Position numbers and translations under genes: made by a program
Source of the DNA: Sinomonas terrae
Lineage (GTDB): Bacteria; Actinomycetota; Actinomycetes; Actinomycetales; Micrococcaceae
Assembly: GCF_022539255.1 (NCBI RefSeq)
Contig: NZ_JAKZBV010000001.1
Location: forward strand, 1,674,001-1,738,000
Reading direction: 5' to 3'
DNA: 64,000 nucleotides
Notes under the pieces: model-generated
Databases searched by the model: none
What the model was told of the DNA's origin: nothing
What the model saw: the letters and a program-made list of their open reading frames with translations, nothing else
Shown here: one piece after another, positions 14,712 through 22,731 of the stretch
Layout of the letters: every line of letters starts with the position of its first letter
Position numbering within the stretch: the stretch's first letter is position 1

Positions 14712-15737
14712 GTGACTCACCTCTACTACGACGACGACGCCGACCTGTCGATCATCCAGGGCCGCAAAGTCGCCGTCATCGGCTACGGCAGCCAGGGGCA
14801 CGCGCACGCCCTGAGCCTGCGCGACTCCGGAGTCGACGTCCGAGTCGGCCTCGCCGAGGGTTCGAGGTCGAAGGCCAAGGCTGAGGCCGAGGGCCTCCGC
14901 GTCCTCCCGGTCGCCGACGCTGCCGAGGAAGCCGACCTCATCATGATCCTCACCCCGGACCAGGTCCAGGCCAAGGTCTACGCCGAGTCGATCGCCGAGC
15001 ACCTCAAGGCCGGCGACGCCCTCTTCTTCGGCCACGGTTTCAACATCCGCTACGGCTTCATCCAGCCGCCGGCCGACGTCGACGTCGCGCTCGTCGCCCC
15101 GAAGGGCCCCGGCCACATCGTCCGCCGCGAGTTCGAGGCCGGCCGAGGGGTCCCGGACCTCATCGCCGTCGAGCAGAACCCGTCGGGCAAGGCCAAGGAG
15201 CTCGCCCTCTCCTACGCGAAGGCGATCGGCGGCACGCGTGCCGGCGTCATCGAGACCACGTTCACCGAGGAGACCGAGACCGATCTCTTCGGCGAGCAGG
15301 CCGTCCTCTGCGGTGGTGCTTCCCAGCTCATCCAGTACGGCTTCGAGACGCTGACCGAGGCCGGCTACAAGCCGGAGATCGCGTACTTCGAGGTGCTTCA
15401 CGAGCTCAAGCTCATCGTCGACCTCATGGTCGAAGGCGGCATCGCCAAGCAGCGCTGGAGCGTCTCGGACACCGCCGAGTTCGGCGACTACGTCTCCGGC
15501 CCGCGCGTCATCGACCCGCACGTGAAGGAGAACATGAAGGAAGTCCTCAAGGACATCCAGGACGGCACCTTCGCGAAGCGCTTCATGGACGATCAGGCGA
15601 ACGGCGGGAAGGAGTTCCTCGAGCTGCGCAAGAAGGGCGAGGATCACCCGATCGAAGCGACGGGCCGCGAGCTGCGCAAGCTGTTCTCGTGGATCAAGCA
15701 GAACGACGACTACACCGAGGGCTCCGTGGCCCGCTAG
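14712..15737 (+). CDS. ilvC: Ketol-acid reductoisomerase
   Basis: NADPH- and Mg-dependent enzyme that isomerises and reduces acetolactate or acetohydroxybutyrate to dihydroxy acids. 341 residues, class I length. The Rossmann motif GYGSQGHAHALSL lies at about 25-37, and PKGPGHIVRREF and the helical C-terminal domain with metal-binding acidic residues (ETETDLFGEQ region) follow. The start is GTG 14712 with AAGGAGAT upstream. Last gene of the ilvBHC operon, followed by a 10-bp hairpin. Confidence 0.98.
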   Translation: MTHLYYDDDADLSIIQGRKVAVIGYGSQGHAHALSLRDSGVDVRVGLAEGSRSKAKAEAEGLRVLPVADAAEEADLIMILTPDQVQAKVYAESIAEHLKAGDALFFGHGFNIRYGFIQPPADVDVALVAPKGPGHIVRREFEAGRGVPDLIAVEQNPSGKAKELALSYAKAIGGTRAGVIETTFTEETETDLFGEQAVLCGGASQLIQYGFETLTEAGYKPEIAYFEVLHELKLIVDLMVEGGIAKQRWSVSDTAEFGDYVSGPRVIDPHVKENMKEVLKDIQDGTFAKRFMDDQANGGKEFLELRKKGEDHPIEATGRELRKLFSWIKQNDDYTEGSVAR

Positions 15738-15746
15738 TCATCATCC

Positions 15747-15777
15747 AAGCGGCGGGTGCGGATCGCGCCCGCCGCTT
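15747..15777 (+). terminator. ilvBHC operon end hairpin
   Basis: AAGCGGCGGG (15747-15756) pairs with CCCGCCGCTT (15768-15777) over an 11-nt loop, 10 nt after the ilvC stop. There is no U-tract, as is common in actinobacteria. Confidence 0.7.
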
Positions 15778-15893
15778 CGGCTGTCACGCCATGGAGAGTG
15801 CTCCCGCTCACACCTGTCCCTCATAAGCTCCAGACCGCGCTCCACCCACCCAACGTGAAGCATCCCGCCTGACCGACCGGAGAGGCCCCGCCC

Positions 15894-17489
15894 GTGTCCA
15901 ACGAGAAGCCCGTCGTCCTCCTCGCCGAGGAACTGTCCCCCGCCACCATTGAGGCCCTCGGCCCCGACTTCGAGATCCGCCACGCCGACGGCGCCGATCG
16001 CTCCCAGCTCCTGCCGGCGATCGCGGACGTCGACGCGATCCTGGTCCGTTCCGCCACCAAGCTCGACGCCGAGGCGATCGCCGCCGGCAAGAAGCTCAAG
16101 GTCATCGCCCGCGCAGGTGTCGGCCTCGACAACGTCGATATCAAGTCGGCAACGCAGGCAGGCGTGATGGTCGTCAACGCGCCGACCTCGAACATCGTCT
16201 CCGCCGCCGAGCTCACGTGCGGGCACATCCTGAGCCTCGCCCGCAACATCCCGGCGGCCAACTCCTCCCTCAAGGGCGGCGAGTGGAAGCGGTCCAAGTA
16301 CGCCGGCACGGAGCTCCTGGACAAGACGCTCGGCGTCATCGGCCTCGGTCGGATCGGCGCCCTCGTCGCTGCTCGCATGCAGGCCTTCGAGATGAATGTC
16401 CTCGCGTTCGATCCCTATGTCACGTCAGCGCGCGCCGCGCAGCTCGGCGTCAAGCTCGTGACCCTCGACGAGCTGCTCGCGCAGAGCGACTTCATCACGA
16501 TCCACATGCCGAAGACGCCGGAAACTGTCGGCATGCTCGGCGCGGACGCGTTCGAGAAGATGAAGTCGACCGCGTACGTCGTCAACGTGGCCCGCGGCGG
16601 ACTCGTTGACGAGGATGCCCTGACGAAGGCCCTCGAGGCAGGGCAGATCGCGGGAGCCGGGATCGACGTCTTCGAGAAGGAGCCGAGCACCAACCTCCCG
16701 TTCTTCGAGTACCCGAACGTCGTGGTCACTCCGCACCTCGGCGCCTCGACGGACGAGGCCCAGGAGAAGGCGGGCATCTCGGTCGCCAAGTCGGTGCGCC
16801 TTGCCCTCGCCGGTGAGCTCGTCCCCGACGCCGTCAACGTCGCCGGCGGCGTCATCGCCCCGGACGTCCGCCCGGGCATCCCGCTCATCGAGAAGCTCGG
16901 CCGCATCTTCACCGCGCTCAGCCAGGAGCCCGTCACGCAGATCGATGTCGAGGTCGCGGGGGAGATCGCATCGCTCGATGTGAAGTCCCTCGAGCTCGCT
17001 GCGCTCAAGGGCGTCTTCACGGATGTCGTCTCCGAGAAGGTCTCGTACGTCAACGCGCCGGTGCTCGCCGAGCAGCGGGGCGTCGCGGTTCGCCTCCTCA
17101 CGACGTCGGAGGCCGAGGACTACCGCAACGTCCTCACGATCCGCGGCCTCCTCTCGGACGGCACCCAAGTCTCCGTCGCGGGGACACTCACGGGCCCCAA
17201 GCAGATCCAGAAGCTCGTGGGCATCAACGGCTACGACCTCGAGATCCCCATCTCGGAGCACCTCGTGGTCATGAGCTACACCGACCGCCCCGGCGTCATC
17301 GGCACGATCGGCCACATCCTCGGCATGAACGGCGTGAACATCGCCGGCATGCAGGTGGCGCGGGCCGAGCAGGCTGGCCAGGCGATGGCCCTCCTCACCG
17401 TCGACTCGAAGATCCCGGCCAACGTGCTCGAGACCGTCAAGAGCGAGATCGGCGCGACCGCGGTGCGCGAGATCGACCTCGAGGACTGA
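15894..17489 (+). CDS. serA: D-3-phosphoglycerate dehydrogenase
   Basis: First enzyme of serine synthesis, oxidising 3-phosphoglycerate with NAD. 531 residues, the long type. The NAD-binding GLGRIGALVAARMQAF lies at about 148-163, and the catalytic Arg, Glu and His are in the RAGVGLDNVD, EKEPS and TPHLGAST regions. The long form adds an intervening substrate-binding domain (about 315-450) and a C-terminal ACT domain (VMSYTDRPGVIGTIGHIL) for serine feedback. The GTG start at 15894 follows GGAGAGG. It is transcribed on its own after a 156-bp gap from ilvC. Confidence 0.97.
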   Translation: MSNEKPVVLLAEELSPATIEALGPDFEIRHADGADRSQLLPAIADVDAILVRSATKLDAEAIAAGKKLKVIARAGVGLDNVDIKSATQAGVMVVNAPTSNIVSAAELTCGHILSLARNIPAANSSLKGGEWKRSKYAGTELLDKTLGVIGLGRIGALVAARMQAFEMNVLAFDPYVTSARAAQLGVKLVTLDELLAQSDFITIHMPKTPETVGMLGADAFEKMKSTAYVVNVARGGLVDEDALTKALEAGQIAGAGIDVFEKEPSTNLPFFEYPNVVVTPHLGASTDEAQEKAGISVAKSVRLALAGELVPDAVNVAGGVIAPDVRPGIPLIEKLGRIFTALSQEPVTQIDVEVAGEIASLDVKSLELAALKGVFTDVVSEKVSYVNAPVLAEQRGVAVRLLTTSEAEDYRNVLTIRGLLSDGTQVSVAGTLTGPKQIQKLVGINGYDLEIPISEHLVVMSYTDRPGVIGTIGHILGMNGVNIAGMQVARAEQAGQAMALLTVDSKIPANVLETVKSEIGATAVREIDLED

Positions 17490-17520
17490 CCTCCCGCACT
17501 GCTCGAGTGACAAGCACGAC

Positions 17521-17548
17521 GGCGGGTCCCACCACGGTGGGGCCCGCC
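17521..17548 (+). terminator. serA terminator hairpin
   Basis: GGCGGG and CCCGCC enclose a nested CCCACC/GGTGGG stem, 32 nt after the serA stop, with no U-tract. Its 3' arm is the start of the 21-bp repeat array. Confidence 0.65.
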
Positions 17549-17626
17549 GCGCTGTGTGCGGGAGTCGCCGCGCTGGGTCCGCGAGCCGCCGCGCTGGGTC
17601 CGCGAGCCGCCGCGCTGTGTGCGGGA
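17543..17626 (+). repeat. Four 21-bp tandem repeats upstream of metG
   Basis: Four consecutive 21-bp units of the form (G/C)(C/T)CGCCGCGCTGGGTCCGCGA. Units 1 and 4 carry TGTGTGCGGGA and units 2 and 3 carry TGGGTCCGCGA endings, so the array is symmetrical in type (A-B-B-A). It fills most of the serA-metG gap. No coding role is convincing. Confidence 0.75.
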
Positions 17627-17707
17627 GTCGTCGTCGTCCGTCTCCGTCAGGACGACGCCGCCCCGCAGCATTCGCTGCCTGCCCCGCCGATCCGGTAATT
17701 TTTAGGG

Positions 17708-19267
17708 GTGACGTCCGCATCCGGGAAGACCCCTTACTACATCACCACCGCCATCACGTATCCGAACGGCGAGCCGCACATCGGCCACGCGTACGAGTAC
17801 ATCGCCGCCGATGCGATGGCGCGCTTCAAGCGGCTGGACGGATACGACGTCTTCTTCATGACGGGCACGGATGAGCACGGCCTGAAGATCGCCCAGTCTG
17901 CACAGAAGGCAGGCATCACACCCAAGGAGTTCGTCGACCGCAACGCGGAGCTCTACAAGGAGACCCACGCTGCCCTGGGTGTGAGCTACGACCGCTTCAT
18001 CCGCACCACAGATCAGGAGCACTACGCGTCAGCGCAGGCGATCTGGAAGCGGATGGAGGAGAACGGGGACATCTACCTCGACAAGTACGAGGGCTGGTAT
18101 TCGGTGCGCGACGAGGCGTACTACACCGAGGACGAGACCGTCGTCCGCGACGGCGTGCGGTACACGAAGGAGACAGACACCGAGGTCACATGGACGGCCG
18201 AGGAGAGCTACTTCTTCCGCCTCTCCGCGTACCAGGAGAAGCTGCTCGCGCTCTACGAGGCCGAGCCCGAGTTCGGCGCGCCGCAGTACCGCTTCAACGA
18301 GGTGATCTCGTTCGTGAAGCGCGGCCTCGAGGACCTCTCGATCTCGCGGACCACCTTCGACTGGGGCATCCCCGTCCCCGACGCGCCCGGCCACGTCATG
18401 TACGTGTGGGTCGACGCCCTCACCAACTACCTCACCGGCGTCGGCTTCCCGGACGTCGACTCCGAGTCGTTCCGGAGGTACTGGCCCGCGAACGTGCATG
18501 TGATCGGCAAGGACATCTCGCGCTTCCACGCCGTCTACTGGCCGGCATTCCTCATGAGCGCCGGCATCGAGGTGCCCAAGCGTGTGATGATCCACGGCTT
18601 CCTGCAGAACAACGGCGTCAAGATGTCCAAGTCGCTCGGCAACGTCGTGGCGCCGCGGGATTTCATCAGCCAATACGGGCTCGATCAGGTGCGCTACTTC
18701 CTGCTCCGTGAAGTGCCGTTCGGCGCGGACGGGAGCTACAACCACGATGCGATCGTCGGCCGCATGAACGCCGACCTCGCGAACAACCTCGGCAACCTCG
18801 CGCAGCGCTCGCTCTCGATGGTCGCGAAGAACCTCGACGGCGTCGTACCGGAGCCGGGGGAACTCACGGAGGCCGACCGCGCTCTGCTCGACGCCGCGGG
18901 GAGCCTGCTTGATGCTGCGCGCGCAGCGTTCGAGAAGCAGGAGTTCAGCCGCGCCCTCGAAGCGATCTGGGGAGTGCTCGGGGACACCAACGCGTACTTT
19001 GCCGAGCAGGCCCCCTGGGTGCTGCGCAAGACGGATCCGGCGCGCATGGCCACGGTCCTCTACGTGACGCTCGAGGTCCTGCGCATTGTCTCGATCCTCG
19101 TCCAGCCGGTCATGCCGGCGTCGGCGGGGCAACTGCTCGACGTTCTCGGCCAGGGCGAGGGGGATTCGCGGCAGTTCGCAGCGCTCTCCACTCGGATCGC
19201 ACCCGGTACGCGACTGCCCGCGCCGGCCCCCATCTTCCCGAAGTACGAGGAGCCGGCGCAGCAGTAG
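17708..19267 (+). CDS. metG: Methionyl-tRNA synthetase
   Basis: Class I aminoacyl-tRNA synthetase that charges tRNA-Met. 519 residues, the short form without the C-terminal tRNA-binding extension. The HIGH motif appears as PHIGHAYEY (about 23-31) and KMSKS as KMSKSLGN (about 309-316). No zinc-knuckle cysteine pairs occur between them, so it is the zinc-less type. The GTG start at 17708 lies 6 nt after TAATTT (17696-17701), so the mRNA is probably leaderless. It is monocistronic between serA and leuB. Confidence 0.97.
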   Translation: MTSASGKTPYYITTAITYPNGEPHIGHAYEYIAADAMARFKRLDGYDVFFMTGTDEHGLKIAQSAQKAGITPKEFVDRNAELYKETHAALGVSYDRFIRTTDQEHYASAQAIWKRMEENGDIYLDKYEGWYSVRDEAYYTEDETVVRDGVRYTKETDTEVTWTAEESYFFRLSAYQEKLLALYEAEPEFGAPQYRFNEVISFVKRGLEDLSISRTTFDWGIPVPDAPGHVMYVWVDALTNYLTGVGFPDVDSESFRRYWPANVHVIGKDISRFHAVYWPAFLMSAGIEVPKRVMIHGFLQNNGVKMSKSLGNVVAPRDFISQYGLDQVRYFLLREVPFGADGSYNHDAIVGRMNADLANNLGNLAQRSLSMVAKNLDGVVPEPGELTEADRALLDAAGSLLDAARAAFEKQEFSRALEAIWGVLGDTNAYFAEQAPWVLRKTDPARMATVLYVTLEVLRIVSILVQPVMPASAGQLLDVLGQGEGDSRQFAALSTRIAPGTRLPAPAPIFPKYEEPAQQ

Positions 19268-19327
19268 GGCCCTCTACTCGATCGCTAGCCCCGGGCCGCC
19301 TTCTGAGCCTCCTCGGTGAGGACAGCG

Positions 19328-19342
19328 TCTTGTTATCTGAGA
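19328..19342 (+). promoter_or_regulatory. Putative LtbR-type operator at leuB
   Basis: TCTTGTTATCTGAGA matches the TCTCAACATCTGAGA found between the IclR gene and leuC at 11 of 15 positions, including the whole right half ATCTGAGA. It lies 42 bp before leuB, over the expected -35 region (the -10 TACCGT is at 19372-19377). Confidence 0.6.
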
Positions 19343-19383
19343 CGAGTTGTTCAAGATGTGGATGCCCTTCCTACCGTGGGATC

Positions 19384-20436
19384 ATGACGCAGACTCTCGA
19401 CCTAGCAGTGATCCCCGGCGACGGCATCGGTCCCGAGGTAACCGCGGAGGCCCTCAAGGTCCTCCACCGGGCCCTCGAAGGGACGGACGTCGAGGTCAAG
19501 GAGACGCATTACAGCCTTGGCGCCCAGCACTGGCTCTCCACGGGGGAGACCCTTCCGGCCGACGTCCTCGACGACATCCGTGGTCGCGACGCGATCCTCT
19601 TCGGTGCCATCGGTGCCGCCCCGGGCGACACGAGGATCCCCTCTGGGCTCATCGAGCGTGAGCTGCTCCTGAAGCTGCGCTTCACGCTCGACCACTGCGT
19701 CAACCTCCGCCCGTCGCGCCTCTACACGGGGGTCGGAAGCCCGCTGGCCGCTCCTGGCAAGATCGACTTCGTCGTGGTGCGTGAGGGCACTGAGGGGCCC
19801 TATGTGGGCAACGGCGGCTCGATGCGCACCGGCACGCCCCATGAGATCGCGACGGAGGTGTCGGTCAACACTGCCTACGGCGTCGAGCGGGTGGTTCGGG
19901 ACGCGTTCCGCCGCGCGTCCTTGCGCGCCCGCAAGAAGGTCACCCTCGTGCACAAGCACAACGTCCTCGTTCACGCGGGCCACCTGTGGAAGCGGACCGT
20001 GGAGGCCGTGGCAGCAGAGTTCCCCGAGGTCCAGCACGACTACCTGCACGTCGATGCAGCCACGATCTTCCTCGTGACCGATCCGGCGCGCTTCGACGTC
20101 ATCGTCACGGACAACCTCTTCGGCGACATCCTCACCGACCTCGCGGGAGCGGTCACGGGCGGCATCGGTCTGGCGGCATCCGGGAACATCAACCTCGATG
20201 GCACGGCGCCCTCGATGTTCGAGCCCGTCCACGGCTCCGCCCCTGACATCGCAGGGCAGAAGAAGGCGGATCCGACGGCCGCGATCCTCTCGGCCGCGCT
20301 CCTGCTCGATCATGTGGGCCAGGGCGAGGCCGCGGCGCGGATCGAGGGCGCCGTGCGGGCCGATGTCGAGTCCCGGACAGCGGGGGAGCAGCGCTCGACG
20401 ACGGAGATCGGCGACGCGATTGCCGCCCAAGTCTGA
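19384..20436 (+). CDS. leuB: 3-isopropylmalate dehydrogenase
   Basis: NAD-dependent enzyme that oxidises and decarboxylates 3-isopropylmalate in leucine synthesis. 350 residues. It begins MTQTLDLAVIPGDGIGPEV. The catalytic Lys and Tyr regions and the NDNLFGDILTDLAG metal site (read here as TDNLFGDILTDLAG) are present, followed by HGSAPDIAGQ and DPTAAILSAALLLDH. ATG 19384 is preferred over an upstream in-frame TTG because TACCGT ends 6 nt before it, which implies a leaderless mRNA. It is separated from leuCD by 9 kb but shares an operator-like sequence with it. Confidence 0.97.
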   Translation: MTQTLDLAVIPGDGIGPEVTAEALKVLHRALEGTDVEVKETHYSLGAQHWLSTGETLPADVLDDIRGRDAILFGAIGAAPGDTRIPSGLIERELLLKLRFTLDHCVNLRPSRLYTGVGSPLAAPGKIDFVVVREGTEGPYVGNGGSMRTGTPHEIATEVSVNTAYGVERVVRDAFRRASLRARKKVTLVHKHNVLVHAGHLWKRTVEAVAAEFPEVQHDYLHVDAATIFLVTDPARFDVIVTDNLFGDILTDLAGAVTGGIGLAASGNINLDGTAPSMFEPVHGSAPDIAGQKKADPTAAILSAALLLDHVGQGEAAARIEGAVRADVESRTAGEQRSTTEIGDAIAAQV

Positions 20437-20545
20437 GGCGTAAGCTGTAGACACTGACAGCCCCGAGGCCCTGATCTCGCCGGGCACGCGCCGGGGGATG
20501 GACGCGCCAAGCGGGGACCAAGGCGCAGGATGATGTGGAGGAACC

Positions 20546-21658
20546 ATGACTCAGAACGCCGTCGGCGTCGACTTCGCGCAGCGGCTCACCGAGAACCCGA
20601 CGACCGCTGAAAGGCGTGCCGCGATCCTCGAGGATCCGGGTTTCGGCAACTACTTCACCGATCACACCGCAGTGATCGACTGGAGCATCGACGCCGAGGG
20701 CCGGGGCGGGTGGCACCAGGCGCGGATCGAGCCGTATGGGCCGATCGCCATGGATCCGGCCGCCGCCGTCCTGCATTACGGTCAGGAGATCTTCGAGGGG
20801 CTCAAGGCCTACCGCCATGCCGACGGGAGCGTCTGGACGTTTCGCGCCGAGGCCAACGCCCACCGGTTCAATCGCTCTGCCAAGCGCCTGGCGCTGCCCG
20901 AGCTTCCACCGGAGCTGTTCGTCGAGTCCCTGCGCCAGCTTGTCTCCGTGGACAAGGAATGGGTGCCCAGCGGCGAGGGTGAGGCCCTCTACCTGCGCCC
21001 GTTCATGATCGCGACCGAGGCCTTCCTCGGGGTTCGGCCGGCACGCGAAGTCTCGTACCGTGTTATCGCCTCGCCAGCCGGAAACTATTTCGGCGGCGCG
21101 CTCAAGCCCGTCTCGATCTGGCTGTCGGAGCACTTTGCCCGCGCGGGGCATGGCGGCACCGGCGAGGCGAAGTGCGGTGGAAACTACGCGGCGTCGCTCG
21201 CGGCACAGCTCGAGGCCGAGGCCAACGGCTGCAAGCAGGTGCTCTTCCTCGACCCCTTCAACGACAACGCCGTTGAAGAGCTCGGTGGGATGAACATCTT
21301 CTTCGTGTTCACGGACGGTCGACTGGTCACTCCTGCGCTCAACGGCAACATCCTGCACGGCGTGACGCGCGACTCGGTCCTCCAACTCGCGGCGGACCGC
21401 GGTCTCACCGTCGAGGAGCGGAAGATCACGATCGACGAGTGGCGCGCGTCTGTCGCGGACGGAACGCTCGCAGAGGTGTTCGCGTGCGGCACCGCCGCCG
21501 TCATCACGCCGATCGGCGAGCTCAAGACCGCTGACGGTTCCCTCGTCTCGCCCGACGCTGGCCCGGAGTCAGTAGCGATGAGCATCCGAGAGCAGCTCCT
21601 CGGCATCCAGACCGGGACGGTCGAGGACCTCCACGGCTGGCTCACCCGGCTCGCCTGA
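20546..21658 (+). CDS. ilvE: Branched-chain amino acid aminotransferase
   Basis: PLP enzyme (fold type IV) that carries out the last step of Val, Leu and Ile synthesis with glutamate as donor. 370 residues. Visible features: YGQEIFEGLKAYR (about 73-85), the PLP lysine in GEAKCGGNYAAS (about 208-219), EELGGMNIFFVF, and EVFACGTAAVITPIG near the end. The ATG follows TGGAGGA. It lies 109 nt after leuB with its own ribosome site; a strong shared terminator lies downstream. Confidence 0.98.
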   Translation: MTQNAVGVDFAQRLTENPTTAERRAAILEDPGFGNYFTDHTAVIDWSIDAEGRGGWHQARIEPYGPIAMDPAAAVLHYGQEIFEGLKAYRHADGSVWTFRAEANAHRFNRSAKRLALPELPPELFVESLRQLVSVDKEWVPSGEGEALYLRPFMIATEAFLGVRPAREVSYRVIASPAGNYFGGALKPVSIWLSEHFARAGHGGTGEAKCGGNYAASLAAQLEAEANGCKQVLFLDPFNDNAVEELGGMNIFFVFTDGRLVTPALNGNILHGVTRDSVLQLAADRGLTVEERKITIDEWRASVADGTLAEVFACGTAAVITPIGELKTADGSLVSPDAGPESVAMSIREQLLGIQTGTVEDLHGWLTRLA

Positions 21659-21660
21659 GC

Positions 21661-21714
21661 ACAGGCTGCATGCGTAGCGCAGGCTGCACGTTCGGCGCAG
21701 GCTACACCTTGAGC
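21661..21714 (+). repeat. Three 18-bp degenerate tandem repeats
   Basis: ACAGGCTGCATGCGTAGC, GCAGGCTGCACGTTCGGC and GCAGGCTACACCTTGAGC follow one another directly after ilvE, with a weaker fourth copy (CAGGCCGCGCCTTGAG). It is non-coding. Confidence 0.55.
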
Positions 21715-21735
21715 CAGGCCGCGCCTTGAGAACGC

Positions 21736-21777
21736 ACGACGGCGCGTTCCCGGCATACGCTGGGGACGCGCCGTCGT
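21736..21777. terminator. Bidirectional terminator between ilvE and the hydrolase gene
   Basis: A 16-bp stem (21736-21751 with 21762-21777, one G-U) and a 10-nt loop lie between convergent genes. There is no U-tract, but the stem is very stable. Confidence 0.8.
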
Positions 21778-21795
21778 CGTCCGCACCGCCCTTCA

Positions 21796-21840
21796 GGTCA
21801 CGCCTTGGCGGGTCGCGCCGTGGCACGTCACGCCGTGGCC
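21796..21840. repeat. Three 15-bp tandem repeats spanning the hydrolase stop
   Basis: GGTCACGCCTTGGCG, GGTCGCGCCGTGGCA and CGTCACGCCGTGGCC run in tandem. The stop codon of the minus-strand hydrolase gene is inside the third copy, so slippage here could change its C-terminus. Confidence 0.55.
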
Positions 21841-22622
21841 GCGGCAGCCCTGTCTGCATCTGCCCAGAGCCGGCGGAGCGAAGCGGCGAGTCGCTCGGGT
21901 TCCACACGGTGCGGTGGGTCGAAGTGGTGGCGTTCGGCGAAGACCTCAAGCCGGAAGTCCGGGAATACCGTCGAGAGCCTCTCGGCGATCTCGCCGTAGT
22001 CGTCCGGGTTCGAGAGGCCGCCCAGCGCGAAGTAGACCGGCTGGGTGAAGCGGGCTAGTGCTTCTCGGTCGAGATCGTAGGTTTGGAAGGTTCGGATGAA
22101 CGCCCGGATACCGGCTGGCCTCAGTGCCATCCATGGTGGTTCCGAGCCTTTGGCGACGGGGAGGCCTGCGGTGACGCCGGGCCGGACTCCGAGTTTGACG
22201 AATTCGGCCATGAACTCGGCGGGCGGCAAGACGTCGAGGGCTCGGTACTTCTCCCACAGCGCCCGGTGCCGGTCGCTCCACCCCCAGTTGCCCGCCCACG
22301 CGGGCTCGAGCAAGGCAAGGCTTTCCAGGCGCGCGGGGTGCTTCGCTGCGAACGCCAGCGCCGATGCACCCCCTCCGGAATAGCCCACCAGGTTGAACGT
22401 TTCCCACCCATGCTCGTCGGCGGTGCGTAGGATCCCGGCGATCTCGGTGTCGAGGCTGTAGTCGGGGGGAGGCGTTGGCCACGAGTACACCTCGAGGTCC
22501 TTCGCAACTGCCTCAATGTTGTCGCCAAGGGACCCGAGCAGAGCCTCGTAGGCGGGTGCCGCCGGAAGGACGCTGCCGGGGAGGAGCATGACGCGGTGTC
22601 GGCTGTGCTGAGTCGTCTCCAT
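21828..22622 (-). CDS. Alpha/beta-fold hydrolase
   Basis: 264-residue serine hydrolase. The oxyanion region is MLLPGSVLPA, the nucleophile elbow is GYSGGGAS (Ser in the middle, about residue 85), and the catalytic His is in the RHHFDPPHR region near the end. The lid contains tryptophans (EPAWAGNWGWSD), which suggests a hydrophobic substrate, but none can be named. Start ATG 22622: the minus-strand hexamer CATTCT ends 6 nt before it, which implies a leaderless mRNA; an upstream in-frame extension overlaps the divergent promoter. It is divergent from the HD-GYP/LuxR gene with 109 bp between starts, so that protein may control it. Confidence 0.88.
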   Translation of the reverse strand: METTQHSRHRVMLLPGSVLPAAPAYEALLGSLGDNIEAVAKDLEVYSWPTPPPDYSLDTEIAGILRTADEHGWETFNLVGYSGGGASALAFAAKHPARLESLALLEPAWAGNWGWSDRHRALWEKYRALDVLPPAEFMAEFVKLGVRPGVTAGLPVAKGSEPPWMALRPAGIRAFIRTFQTYDLDREALARFTQPVYFALGGLSNPDDYGEIAERLSTVFPDFRLEVFAERHHFDPPHRVEPERLAASLRRLWADADRAAAATA

Positions 22623-22731
22623 ATGTTCAGAATGAGGCCGCCGGAGTGATGGCGCATCGCGCGAACGCGCTATCTCAGGCAATTCAGGATCGGCACTATT
22701 CCGCGACACCTGCTCGGTCCATCATCGATGC

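Noticed and set aside
13365..15647. Open frame of 760 codons on the minus strand opposite ilvB, ilvH and ilvC
   Set aside because: It runs antisense to three certain genes, its Asp/Gly/Arg/Leu-rich translation is typical of high-GC shadow frames, and it has no domain signature.
17543..17626. CRISPR-like array
   Set aside because: Units are contiguous 21-mers with no unique spacers and no cas genes nearby.
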